DNA of 64,000 bases from a virus, in the IMG/VR virus record IMGVR_UViG_3300048625_000299, positions 1 through 64,000 of that record; one strand, written 5' to 3'. The stretch's first letter is position 1; the number at the start of each line of letters is the position of its first letter. The translations under genes and the position numbers were made by a program. Shown one piece after another: positions 26,132 to 31,934 of the stretch. The notes beneath the pieces were generated by a model that searched no databases, was not told the DNA's origin, and saw only the letters and a list, made by a program, of their open reading frames with translations.

Positions 26132-26210
26132 TATGAAAGCATACTACCGAAGTTGGTTCGGTTAGACAGGGAGATCCAATTGCCTATGTCGTTAGTGTGT
26201 TTTTATATGG
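26129..26210 (+). ncRNA. CCA-anchored hairpin element S2
   Basis: 13-bp stem (with G:U) from CCATATGAAAGCA, starting in the CCA of tRNA-Lys, to TGTTTTTATATGG. Inside is a CCGAA/TTCGG hairpin. No reading frame. Confidence 0.55.
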
Positions 26211-26273
26211 TACGTAATTTGAGTACAATGGTCACACGCCCTTGCTTAGATTACAAACGCCATAATAATTTAT

Positions 26274-26349
26274 TCCATCTTAGTATTCTCGGTGAGTACG
26301 CCCGGCTGTTAACCGGAGAAGGTTGGTTCGAATCCAACAGATGGAGCCA
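26274..26349 (+). tRNA. tRNA-Asn(GUU)
   Basis: Acceptor TCCATCT/AGATGGA, anticodon CCGG/CCGG with loop CTGTTAA, G73, CCA encoded. Confidence 0.93.
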
Positions 26350-26354
26350 GTTAT

Positions 26355-26413
26355 GGGGCAAAAAGCGGATTCTGTCCAATGAATCTTTTGCAGCACACTG
26401 TAATGCCCCGCCA
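26355..26413 (+). repeat. Box-pair element R3, linear order, inside a mini acceptor stem
   Basis: GGGGCA/TGCCCC stem ending in G-CCA, like a tRNA end without a body. It encloses the boxes in the order A-rich AAAAAGC + GGATTC, short loop, GAATC + CAGCA, with CAAAA/TTTTG extending the stem. Linear order is shared with the insertion in tRNA-Asp (30789). Confidence 0.55.
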
Positions 26414-26419
26414 AATTTA

Positions 26420-26482
26420 GGATCCTTTCAGCAAAACTTATACTTTCACTTTTGGCTGTGAAAAGCAAAGCGGATCCTGTTG
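26420..26482 (+). repeat. Box-pair element R4
   Basis: Stem GGATCC/GGATCC, CAGCA after 3 bases, TGTTG after the 3' strand; loop of about 30 bases contains TTTCAC/GTGAAA hairpin. Follows a CCA by six bases and ends six bases before tRNA-Leu. Confidence 0.6.
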
Positions 26483-26487
26483 AACAT

Positions 26488-26565
26488 GCCCACGTAGTGC
26501 AATTGGTAGGAGACAACGGTCTTAGAAGCCGAACAGTGTCGGTTCGAATCCGACCGTGGGCACCA
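26488..26565 (+). tRNA. tRNA-Leu(UAG), short variable loop
   Basis: Acceptor GCCCACG/CGTGGGC, anticodon loop CTTAGAA, A73, CCA. The variable region is only about 6 nt, although bacterial leucine tRNAs normally have a long variable arm (as tRNA-Leu(GAG) at 30147 does). Confidence 0.85.
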
Positions 26566-26568
26566 AAT

Positions 26569-26637
26569 TTATACACAGATGTTGGTTCGATTCCAACCCT
26601 GATGAAGAGTAGCATAATATGGCAATGCAGTGTATAA
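26569..26637 (+). other. Degenerate permuted tRNA-like element
   Basis: Outer stem TTATACAC/GTGTATAA. Inside, a perfect T-arm (GTTGG TTCGATT CCAAC) is followed 13 bases later by a D-arm-like GCAT/ATGC with GG in its loop. The T-then-D order is that of the permuted tRNAs, but an acceptor stem is not formed. Possibly a remnant. Confidence 0.45.
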
Positions 26638-26697
26638 TCCAAGCCTCGCGCTGACTTGTCGCGTATAATGAGATAAATTACAAGTCACTTTTCTAGA

Positions 26698-26782
26698 GCA
26701 TATCGCGGCTGAGGCTAGGCCGTTATGTGGATCATAGCTGGGCCTTTCGGCTTGGTCGCCAGTTCAATTCTGGTAGATGTGT
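26698..26782 (+). tRNA. tRNA-Ser(GGA)-like, no CCA, inside an extra stem
   Basis: GCATATC/GATGTGT acceptor, D-stem GGC/GCC, anticodon stem GTTAT/ATAGC with loop GTGGATC (GGA), a GGGCC-type variable arm and T-arm GCCAG/CTGGT. Surrounded by TTTTCTAG/CTAGAAAA. Loop position 37 is U and CCA is absent, so it may be a pseudo-tRNA. Confidence 0.45.
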
Positions 26783-26795
26783 TCTAGAAAAGTTT

Positions 26796-26870
26796 GGGCT
26801 GATAGTGATAATGGGAGCACAGTGGCTTTGCAAGCCTCGGGTCGGGGTTCGATCCCCCGTCGGTCCACCA
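26796..26870 (+). tRNA. tRNA-Ala(UGC), second copy
   Basis: GGGCTGA/TCGGTCC acceptor with G3:U70, loop TTTGCAA, CCA encoded. Confidence 0.9.
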
Positions 26871-26879
26871 AATTTTAAT

Positions 26880-26956
26880 CCGTCCGTAGCACAATTGGAG
26901 AATGTTCCGTCCTACGAAGTCGAGAGGTGGGGGTTCGAATCCCTCCGGACGGACCA
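26880..26956 (+). tRNA. tRNA-Arg(ACG)
   Basis: Perfect acceptor CCGTCCG/CGGACGG, anticodon loop CTACGAA (stem has one U:U mismatch), A73, CCA. Confidence 0.85.
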
Positions 26957-27072
26957 TACTATAGTGTATTCTTCGTCATATGCGGGGTTTCAGGTTCCAC
27001 GTCAAATGTGCCAGAATGAGAATAGTCCTGCAGGTTAATGCTCAGGGTAACACATTAATACTTACAGACAGG

Positions 27073-27101
27073 TTGACACTTGTTTGGGAATGCATTATAA
27101 T
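27073..27101 (+). promoter_or_regulatory. Strong internal promoter before tRNA-Gly
   Basis: Perfect TTGACA, 17-base spacer, perfect TATAAT; tRNA-Gly begins 10 bases after the -10 box, so the transcript would start almost at the tRNA 5' end. Confidence 0.88.
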
Positions 27102-27110
27102 ATGGTTTAT

Positions 27111-27181
27111 GCGGGGTTAGTTTAGTGGTAAAACACTTTCCTTCCAAGTAAGAGTTGCGGGTTCGATTCCCGCACCCCGCT
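27111..27181 (+). tRNA. tRNA-Gly(UCC), CCA replaced by CCC
   Basis: GCGGGGT/ACCCCGC, loop CTTCCAA. After U73 the sequence is CCC, then the leader shared by both GIY-YIG genes. Confidence 0.9.
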
Positions 27182-27210
27182 CCCTTGAGTCGATGTCAAG
27201 ACTCGAAACT

Positions 27211-27218
27211 TATAAATA
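27211..27218 (+). promoter_or_regulatory. Late promoter TATAAATA before GIY-YIG gene 1
   Basis: Exact late box, 6 bases before the ATG; the same box recurs before the second GIY-YIG and the HNH gene. Confidence 0.7.
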
Positions 27219-27223
27219 AAAGT

Positions 27224-27763
27224 ATGGAAAAAACATACTATACAATTTATAAGATAACGAATCGGATTAATGGCAAGATCTATATTGGATCGCATAAGAC
27301 CAAAAATCTGAATGACAACTATATGGGTTCTGGAAAATACTTAAAGTATGCCCAAGACAAATATGGTATTGAAAAGTTTGAAAAAGAAATATTGTTCGTA
27401 TTTGATACGGCGCAAGAGATGTACGCTAAGGAAGCGGAAATTGTCAATGTTGAGTTCTTAGCTGAGCATAACACTTACAACATTAAAGTTGGAGGGTTTG
27501 GCGGTTGGGATCACATTAATAATGATGTAGAATTTCGTACGCAGAAAAATCAGCTAGCAAGGGCACGAGCTCAAGCTGCAGGGGCTTCGGATAAAGCAAA
27601 GTTATACAACACTGAACGGAGACGTCAGTATGATCTGAATCCAGCACGATGCGCTTCATGTAGCCAACCGCTTGATTTTTTAAAGCGCAAGAATAAATTC
27701 TGTGGGCATAGTTGTTCAGCTAAGTTGACCAACACCACTAGAGTTCGCAAATCGAACAAGTAA
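27224..27763 (+). CDS. GIY-YIG homing endonuclease 1
   Basis: 179 residues of the T4 Seg family. GIY-YIG module at the start (YTIYKITNRINGKIYIGSHK), Glu of the active site near residue 70, and a C-terminal CASCSQPL...FCGHSC zinc-finger-like segment for DNA binding. Inserted directly after tRNA-Gly. N-terminal 80 residues are closely similar to the gene at 28733. Confidence 0.93.
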   Translation: MEKTYYTIYKITNRINGKIYIGSHKTKNLNDNYMGSGKYLKYAQDKYGIEKFEKEILFVFDTAQEMYAKEAEIVNVEFLAEHNTYNIKVGGFGGWDHINNDVEFRTQKNQLARARAQAAGASDKAKLYNTERRRQYDLNPARCASCSQPLDFLKRKNKFCGHSCSAKLTNTTRVRKSNK

Positions 27764-27769
27764 GTTTTA

Positions 27770-27830
27770 GGATAGTTACCGCAATCAAAAAGCTAACTAT
27801 GGTTGTCTAGCGACAAAAGCTATCCTGTTG
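27770..27830 (+). repeat. Box-pair element R5
   Basis: GGATAG/CTATCC stem, CCGCA (variant of CAGCA) and TGTTG; small loop with TTGTC/GACAA hairpin. Seven bases before tRNA-Tyr. Confidence 0.6.
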
Positions 27831-27836
27831 ATTAAT

Positions 27837-27918
27837 GGATGAGATGCTCTAATGGTAGGGCAGCGGGCTGTAACCCCGTGGCTTCGGCAAGTAGGTTCGA
27901 TCCCTACCTCATCCACCA
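27837..27918 (+). tRNA. tRNA-Tyr(GUA)
   Basis: Acceptor GGATGAG/CTCATCC, loop CTGTAAC, long variable arm, CCA encoded. Confidence 0.93.
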
Positions 27919-28104
27919 TTTAAGTGACCAGTTTCCGTAACAACTAGAGATGACTGGATCCATCATGATGAACAGTTACGGACGAAGCGTGGGAGTGGAA
28001 GAAGGTCTTGTTGTGTCTCCCGAAAATAAATGACGAAAGTCTTAGCGACAACGAGTAATATCAGTATAACCTAAGGGCGATGGCAAGCCTCTGATAGCCT
28101 TTAT
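27919..28104 (+). other. Structured spacer between two tRNA-Tyr genes
   Basis: No gene. Contains TCCGTAAC/GTTACGGA (27934/27975), GGGAG/CTCCC and GAC-GAAA-GTC hairpins and a GGC-AA-GCC-type stem near the end. It looks like a folded RNA; family unknown. Confidence 0.5.
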
Positions 28105-28191
28105 GGACGTGTAGGAAAATTGGTAACCCCAGGAGACTGTAAATCTTCCGCCCGCAAGGCACTACTGGTTCGACTCCAGTCGCGTCCACCA
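28105..28191 (+). tRNA. tRNA-Tyr(GUA), second copy
   Basis: GGACGTG acceptor, stem GGAGA/TCTTC, loop CTGTAAA, long variable arm, CCA. Confidence 0.9.
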
Positions 28192-28193
28192 AA

Positions 28194-28376
28194 TTAATCG
28201 AATACAAATCTACAGTTGATTTGTTTTAACTGTCCGTCGAGTTTGAATTCAGTTTCGACTTTCGGATAGCAATCGGCAAATGTGCCAACGCAAGTAGACG
28301 TTTTAGTCTCTTTGTAAGGTTGACCATCAGCTAGCTTGTAAAGCAGTTTGAGGTTGTATTCATCATCATATGCCAT
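28194..28376 (-). CDS. Only minus-strand candidate gene: 60-residue protein
   Basis: Reads MAYDDEYNLKLLYKLADG onward, with GGAGA about 13 bases before the ATG. Two Cys. It exactly fills the gap between tRNA-Tyr and tRNA-Pro, which supports a real gene, but everything else in the window is on the plus strand. No family recognised. Confidence 0.45.
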   Translation of the reverse strand: MAYDDEYNLKLLYKLADGQPYKETKTSTCVGTFADCYPKVETEFKLDGQLKQINCRFVFD

Positions 28377-28388
28377 AGAAATATTTAT

Positions 28389-28466
28389 CTCCGATTCGCC
28401 TAGTCTGGTATGGCACTTCGTTTGGGACGAAGAATAACGGGAGTTCAAATCTCTCATCGGAGACCA
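28389..28466 (+). tRNA. tRNA-Pro(UGG)
   Basis: CTCCGAT/ATCGGAG acceptor, stem CTTCG/CGAAG, loop TTTGGGA, CCA encoded. Confidence 0.9.
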
Positions 28467-28618
28467 AGAATTAGTCGGAAAGCAAGAGCCGAAAAGTAAA
28501 TAGTAGGCGACCTAGCCACCTCGGTCGTCTTTGTAGTGTATACTGCGTCAGGGAGCCTGGAAGGGTAACTTGAGAAACACTGGGGTAAGAATCCCAATTG
28601 ATGGTGAGCGCAAATTTC
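28467..28618 (+). other. Structured spacer between two tRNA-Pro genes
   Basis: No gene. Shows GCGACC/GGTCGT pairing (28519-28540) and further GC-rich arms; similar in style to the spacer between the tRNA-Tyr pair. Confidence 0.4.
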
Positions 28619-28692
28619 CAGGGGGTATGATAGTGGTAGTCGCCGAGGTTTGGAACCTTGTAGTGGGAGTTCGATTCTCCCTCCCCTGACCC
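28619..28692 (+). tRNA. tRNA-Pro(UGG), second copy, CCA replaced by CCC
   Basis: CAGGGGG/TCCCCTG acceptor, loop TTTGGAA. Ends A-CCC followed by the same leader as after tRNA-Gly. Confidence 0.88.
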
Positions 28693-28719
28693 TTGAGTCG
28701 ATGTCAAGACTCGAACGAT

Positions 28720-28727
28720 TATAAATA
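28720..28727 (+). promoter_or_regulatory. Late promoter TATAAATA before GIY-YIG gene 2
   Basis: Exact late box overlapping the first possible ATG (28727); transcription from it would make the next ATG (28733) the natural start. Confidence 0.65.
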
Positions 28728-28732
28728 TGTGT

Positions 28733-29389
28733 ATGTATTACACTGTTTATAAAACGACGAATAAGATTAATGGCAAGATCTATATTGGATCACATAAGAC
28801 CAAAAATCTTAATGATAATTACCTGGGTTCAGGTAAGTATTTGAAGCGTGCCATAGAAAAGTATGGAGTAGATTCTTTCACTAGGGAAATACTGTTCATA
28901 TTTGAAACAGCAGAGGAAATGTATGCTAAAGAGGCGGAGCTTGTGAACGCAGAGTTCCTAACTGAAGAAAATACATACAACCTCAAGGTTGGAGGTTTTG
29001 GTGGGTTTGACTATATAAATTCCAACCCCGAAAAATACCTAACGCCCAAGAGGCTTGCAGCGCTGATGCCTGGACATGAGTTGCAAAGGCGGCTGTGGGA
29101 AAAATATTATTCCGATCCTGCGTTTAGAGCCAAGCGCCAAGAGCAATCTAGACATGCTCTAAACGTAGCTAGAACAAAATCGCGTGCTCCCTTCAAAGGA
29201 CGCAAGCATTCGGATGTTGTAAAACAAAAAATAGCTGCAAAGGCTAGAGAAAGATCTGCAGATAATCCACAAGGAAACTCCCAGTATGGGACGATATGGA
29301 TTACAGATGGTGTTGAAAATAAGAAGATTAATAAAACTGATGTCTTACCAGATGGTTGGTATAGGGGCAGAGTTTTTAAAAAAGTATAA
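28733..29389 (+). CDS. GIY-YIG homing endonuclease 2
   Basis: 218 residues from ATG 28733 (220 from ATG 28727). GIY-YIG module (YTVYKTTNKINGKIYIGSHK), then after residue 110 a different C-terminus with an NUMOD-like KGRKHSDVVKQKIAAK block for DNA binding. Seg-family mobile gene inserted between tRNA-Pro and tRNA-Cys. Confidence 0.93.
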   Translation: MYYTVYKTTNKINGKIYIGSHKTKNLNDNYLGSGKYLKRAIEKYGVDSFTREILFIFETAEEMYAKEAELVNAEFLTEENTYNLKVGGFGGFDYINSNPEKYLTPKRLAALMPGHELQRRLWEKYYSDPAFRAKRQEQSRHALNVARTKSRAPFKGRKHSDVVKQKIAAKARERSADNPQGNSQYGTIWITDGVENKKINKTDVLPDGWYRGRVFKKV

Positions 29390-29390
29390 T

Positions 29391-29468
29391 GTCTGGGTGG
29401 CAGAGCGGCCCATTGCAACGGATTGCAAATCCGTAAAGTCGTCGGTTCAAATCCGACCCCAGATTCCA
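29391..29468 (+). tRNA. tRNA-Cys(GCA)
   Basis: GTCTGGG/CCCAGAT acceptor, loop TTGCAAA, U73 as required for Cys, CCA encoded. Starts two bases after the homing-gene stop. Confidence 0.93.
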
Positions 29469-29476
29469 ATTTTAAT

Positions 29477-29550
29477 GCGTGGTTAGTTTAATGGTAAAAT
29501 CAGACGTTGCCAACGTTTAGTTAAGGGTTCGATTCCCTTACCCCGCACCA
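29477..29550 (+). tRNA. tRNA-Gly(GCC)
   Basis: GCGTGGT/ACCCCGC (one mismatch), loop TTGCCAA, CCA encoded. Confidence 0.9.
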
Positions 29551-29556
29551 GTTTAT

Positions 29557-29632
29557 GCTCCTTTCGTATAGTGATTTATTACATCGGTTTTGTAGTCCGA
29601 GAACAGCAGTTTGATTCTGCTAGGGAGCTCCA
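29557..29632 (+). tRNA. tRNA-Thr(UGU)
   Basis: GCTCCTT/AGGGAGC, anticodon loop TTTGTAG, CCA encoded. Confidence 0.88.
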
Positions 29633-29640
29633 GTTTATTT

Positions 29641-29716
29641 GCTCGCGAAGTATTAGTTGGTGGTATGCCGCTTTCGTAATGCGGAGGATCGGGTTCGAGG
29701 CCTGACGTGAGCACCA
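29641..29716 (+). tRNA. tRNA-Thr(CGU)
   Basis: GCTCGCG/CGTGAGC, loop TTCGTAA, CCA encoded. Confidence 0.87.
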
Positions 29717-29720
29717 AAGT

Positions 29721-29940
29721 TTTGTAAGTGTCAGCAAGTGCAGTCACGCTAGTGATGGTAAGTTCGAACTACCTAACTAGTAAAAGGGGACGGGTTCAAC
29801 TCCCGGCTGATCGGAAGATCGGTGCAGATTGGTTGCTAACTGGACAGGTACCCAAGTGATATCCATCGCGTGACGGGGTCAGGCTAGGCGGCCGGTAGGT
29901 CCTGACTAAATCTACGATAAACGTGACGTAGGCTTACAAA
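29721..29940 (+). tRNA. Candidate permuted class II tRNA, element R6
   Basis: Stem TTTGTAAG/CTTACAAA with CAGCA after the 5' strand (3' TGTTG box absent). Inside: T-arm-like CGGG TTCAACT CCCG, then GCTGATC-GGAA-GATCGGT, a 7-bp acceptor hairpin with four-base loop, then a D-arm-like CAG/CTG with 12-base loop. I cannot place the anticodon arm. About 80 further bases carry GC-rich hairpins. Confidence 0.45.
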
Positions 29941-29949
29941 TTTAATTAT

Positions 29950-30024
29950 GGAGTAGTTAGTTTAGTGGCAAAACCGCGGGTTGTGATTCCGCTATCACGG
30001 GTTCGATTCCCGTACTTCTCCCCA
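29950..30024 (+). tRNA. tRNA-His(GUG)
   Basis: Anticodon loop TTGTGAT. An extra G at -1 pairs with C73, the histidine identity element; CCA encoded. Confidence 0.92.
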
Positions 30025-30141
30025 TATGAAAGTATTCTTGGTATAAGTCAAAGCGGAAGAAGAGACCCACGTGGATGCATACGCAACGGTCTCAGAGCTC
30101 AGTCTCCTTCTAGGCCTGCATTCGAGAGTGCTTTTATATGG
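30022..30141 (+). ncRNA. CCA-anchored hairpin element S3
   Basis: 16 consecutive pairs between CCATATGAAAGTATTC, beginning in the CCA of tRNA-His, and GAGTGCTTTTATATGG. Inside GAGACC/GGTCTC and GAAG/CTTC arms. Same start (CCATATGAAAG) as S2. Confidence 0.6.
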
Positions 30142-30146
30142 CATAT

Positions 30147-30234
30147 GCCTCGGTGTTGGAATTTGGTAGACAAGCTAGAATGAGAGTCTAGTATCCGAAA
30201 GGATGTGTGGGTTCGATTCCCATCTGAGGCACCA
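30147..30234 (+). tRNA. tRNA-Leu(GAG)
   Basis: GCCTCGG/CTGAGGC, stem CTAGA/TCTAG, loop ATGAGAG, long variable arm TATCC-GAAA-GGATG, A73, CCA. A classical class II leucine tRNA. Confidence 0.92.
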
Positions 30235-30249
30235 ATTAAAAAGTACATT

Positions 30250-30325
30250 GCCTGTGTAGCTCCAATGGTAGAGCAGTGGATTGAAAATCCATGTGTTGCT
30301 GGTTCGAGTCCAGCCATAGGCACCA
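30250..30325 (+). tRNA. tRNA-Phe(GAA)
   Basis: GCCTGTG/CATAGGC, stem GTGGA/TCCAT, loop TTGAAAA, CCA encoded. Confidence 0.93.
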
Positions 30326-30338
30326 AGTTTGACCATTA

Positions 30339-30457
30339 GGTTCATTTCAGCAATCAAAATAATCTTTCTTAGAAAAAGAGGGTCTGGGTTCGAATCCCAG
30401 CGCGGAGTTGGTCTTCCGTGTGGTGTAAGGGTAGCACGAAAAAAGTTGAACCTGTTA
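30339..30457 (+). tRNA. Circularly permuted tRNA, anticodon UAG, element R7
   Basis: Order: box stem GGTTCA and CAGCA; anticodon arm TCTTT/AAAGA with loop CTTAGAA (30363-30379); T-arm CTGGG/CCCAG; 3' acceptor CGCGGAG (30401); six-base loop; 5' acceptor TTCCGTG (30414), 7 pairs; D-arm GTGT/GCAC with GG loop; nt 26; A-rich stretch; TGAACC then TGTTA. Break point lies between nt 26 and 27, exactly where the insertion of tRNA-Asp 30764 sits. Anticodon reads leucine CUA but the variable loop is short. Confidence 0.72.
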
Positions 30458-30470
30458 AAATAAATGCAAT

Positions 30471-30547
30471 GGCTCAGTAGTTCCAATTGGCAGAACGGCG
30501 GATTCCAAATCCGCGTGTTGGAGGTTCGAATCCTTCCTGGGTCGCCA
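30471..30547 (+). tRNA. tRNA-Trp(CCA)
   Basis: GGCTCAG/CTGGGTC, stem GCGGA/TCCGC, loop TTCCAAA, G73, CCA encoded. Reads UGG only; no UCA anticodon is seen in the array. Confidence 0.93.
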
Positions 30548-30556
30548 AAAGTTTTA

Positions 30557-30657
30557 GGATAGTTACAGCAAAACAAAACGCTTGTCATTGGTTGACAATT
30601 TGCCTTCTAAGCAAACCTAGCAGGTTCAATTCCTGCAGCAAAACAACTATCCTGTTG
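30557..30657 (+). tRNA. tRNA-Arg(UCU)-like body in box-pair element R8
   Basis: GGATAGTT/AACTATCC closes the unit; CAGCA and TGTTG present. Inside, in normal order: D-arm TTGTC/GACAA with GG, anticodon arm TTTGC/GCAAA with loop CTTCTAA, T-arm GCAGG/CCTGC. The acceptor is only GCT/AGC plus an internal loop up to the box stem, so it is not a normal tRNA. CAGCAAAAC occurs on both sides. Confidence 0.5.
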
Positions 30658-30665
30658 ATTATCAC

Positions 30666-30756
30666 GGAGAGCGAAGCAGACAGGCGCGCTGCCACCGCCT
30701 TGAAAGCGGCTGGATCCTGAAAGGGATTGGATTTCGAGTATACCCGCTCTCCGCCA
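30666..30756 (+). tRNA. tRNA-Ser(UGA)
   Basis: GGAGAGC/GCTCTCC perfect acceptor, loop CTTGAAA, long variable arm, G73, CCA. T-stem is weak. Confidence 0.88.
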
Positions 30757-30763
30757 AAATTAT

Positions 30764-30876
30764 GTCGCGATGGTGTAATGGTAGCACGCTATAAAAGGTG
30801 ATCCTGATTAGGATACGTGCAGCATACATTTTCCACTGTCAATGGAGATGCCCAGGTTCGATTCCTGGTCGCGACG
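30764..30876 (+). tRNA. tRNA-Asp(GUC) with 42-nt insertion
   Basis: GTCGCGA/TCGCGAC perfect acceptor, D-arm GTGT/GCAC, anticodon loop CTGTCAA, T-arm CCAGG/CCTGG, G73 followed by CCT instead of CCA. Bases 30789-30830 are extra, placed between nt 26 and 27: A-rich, then ATCCT-GATT-AGGAT hairpin, then CAGCA. If CT upstream is joined to CCA downstream the anticodon stem becomes CTCCA/TGGAG, five Watson-Crick pairs. Confidence 0.85.
30789..30830 (+). repeat. Box-pair element R9, linear intron-like insertion
   Basis: Linear version of the box pair inside tRNA-Asp: AAAAGG box, stem ATCCT/AGGAT, CAGCA box. Shows what the permuted versions would look like unpermuted. Confidence 0.65.
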
Positions 30877-30885
30877 CCTCTTTTA

Positions 30886-30990
30886 GGATGAATGCAGCAA
30901 CATAAAAACTCTTCCACCATTCAGGGAGGCCGGCCCGCAGGGGGCATGTCGTTGGGTTCGAGTCCCGGTCTTAGACACATCATCCTGTTA
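30886..30990 (+). repeat. Box-pair element R10 with T-arm
   Basis: GGATGA/TCATCC, CAGCA, TGTTA. Contains a T-arm-like TTGGG TTCGAGT CCCGG and GC-rich arms, but no acceptor or clear anticodon. Confidence 0.5.
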
Positions 30991-30998
30991 TTCAATGT

Positions 30999-31074
30999 TC
31001 CCTCTTCGCCAAGTTGGTAAGGCATCGGATTTTGATTCCGACATTCGGTGGTTCGAGTCCATCAGGGGGAGCCA
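30999..31074 (+). tRNA. tRNA-Gln(UUG), second copy
   Basis: TCCCTCT/AGGGGGA, stem TCGGA/TCCGA, loop TTTTGAT, G73, CCA. Confidence 0.92.
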
Positions 31075-31077
31075 AGT

Positions 31078-31216
31078 TTTTGCAGTCTTAGCCTGGAGCT
31101 AGGGTAAAGGGTGTTGCGGGTGGCATCGAGACTCTACGGAGATTCGAGCGTTAAAGTTATCACCGATAAACATCGTAGCGCAACTTCAATCAATATGTGG
31201 AGCCTGCTGCAGAATT
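31078..31216 (+). other. Structured spacer closed by TTTTGCAG/CTGCAGAA
   Basis: No gene. An 8-pair closing stem plus GTTGCG/CGCAAC inside; similar in placement to the box-pair elements but lacks their boxes. Confidence 0.4.
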
Positions 31217-31221
31217 AATAT

Positions 31222-31310
31222 GGAAGATACAGCTGTGTGGTCACAGCATCCGCCTGGAACGCGGACGGTTGGTTCTGCTGGCCGGAGTTCGACTCTCCTA
31301 TCTTCCTCCA
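31222..31310 (+). tRNA. tRNA-Ser(GGA)
   Basis: GGAAGAT/ATCTTCC, D-arm GCTG/CAGC, stem TCCGC/GCGGA, loop CTGGAAC, long variable arm, CCA encoded. Confidence 0.92.
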
Positions 31311-31434
31311 TATAAAAGCTCTTTGAGCAGCTACACTGGAGTTCATCAAGTAACCGCCAAGTCGACTACGCGGTAAACGTTGCCAGGAAGTAGGGCTGCC
31401 ATGGATTCAAGTACCGCAGAGAGCCTCTATATGG
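31308..31434 (+). ncRNA. CCA-anchored hairpin element S5
   Basis: Stem from CCATATAAAAGCTCT (starting in the tRNA-Ser CCA) to AGAGCCTCTATATGG, two A:C mismatches; its last bases are the first bases of the next tRNA. Confidence 0.5.
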
Positions 31435-31520
31435 ACGATTACCTAGTCAGGGACTAGCACTGATTCGAAACCAGTTGGATTCAGAAATGGGTTGGGGTTC
31501 GATACCTCAGTCGTCCGCCA
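31433..31520 (+). tRNA. tRNA-Ser(CGA)
   Basis: GGACGAT/GTCGTCC, loop TTCGAAA, long variable arm, G73, CCA encoded. Confidence 0.9.
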
Positions 31521-31542
31521 TTCACAAATTAAGGGGATACCG

Positions 31543-31677
31543 ATGAAACGAAAAGATGTATTCGATAAGGCATATGGTAGTGTCCCCCATGAAGTTGGCT
31601 TCAATGTCGACCTAGATATTAATGTATTCAGAGGATTCAGGTATTATTACTTGAAGATGATACGTTTCTTTAGATAG
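31543..31677 (+). CDS. Small hypothetical protein
   Basis: 44 residues starting MKRKDVFDKAYGSVPH, ending in a basic aromatic stretch (RYYYLKMIRFFR). GGGG ribosome site upstream. No family recognised. Confidence 0.6.
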   Translation: MKRKDVFDKAYGSVPHEVGFNVDLDINVFRGFRYYYLKMIRFFR

Positions 31678-31684
31678 GAGCATT

Positions 31685-31933
31685 ATGTCAAATGAGCAAC
31701 ACAAAGAACAACATTCCAAACGTCTGCATCAAAAAGAGACGCATGTTGCAAAGCAAGTAAAGATCGCTAAGGCGTATGGCATATCTGTTAAAGAGCCACA
31801 CAAGCTAGCAAAGCATAATGCAATGAATTGTGGAGATCCAAACTGCTTGATGTGTATGAATCCCCGCAAAGCATTTAATGAGAAGACGATTCAAGAACGT
31901 CGATTTGATCAGCCTTTAGCTCAAGGAGAGTAA
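31685..31933 (+). CDS. Small CxxC protein
   Basis: 82 residues, Lys/His-rich, with HNAMNCGDPNCLMCMNPRK near residue 45 (three Cys), a short treble-clef-like pattern seen in other phage small proteins. GGAG site before the ATG. It precedes the release-factor gene by one base. Function unknown. Confidence 0.75.
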   Translation: MSNEQHKEQHSKRLHQKETHVAKQVKIAKAYGISVKEPHKLAKHNAMNCGDPNCLMCMNPRKAFNEKTIQERRFDQPLAQGE

Positions 31934-31934
31934 A

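Noticed and set aside
26596-26612. CTGATGAAGAG looks like the start of a hammerhead ribozyme core (CUGAUGA).
   Set aside because: No GAAA and no stem II/III arrangement follows, so the core cannot be completed.
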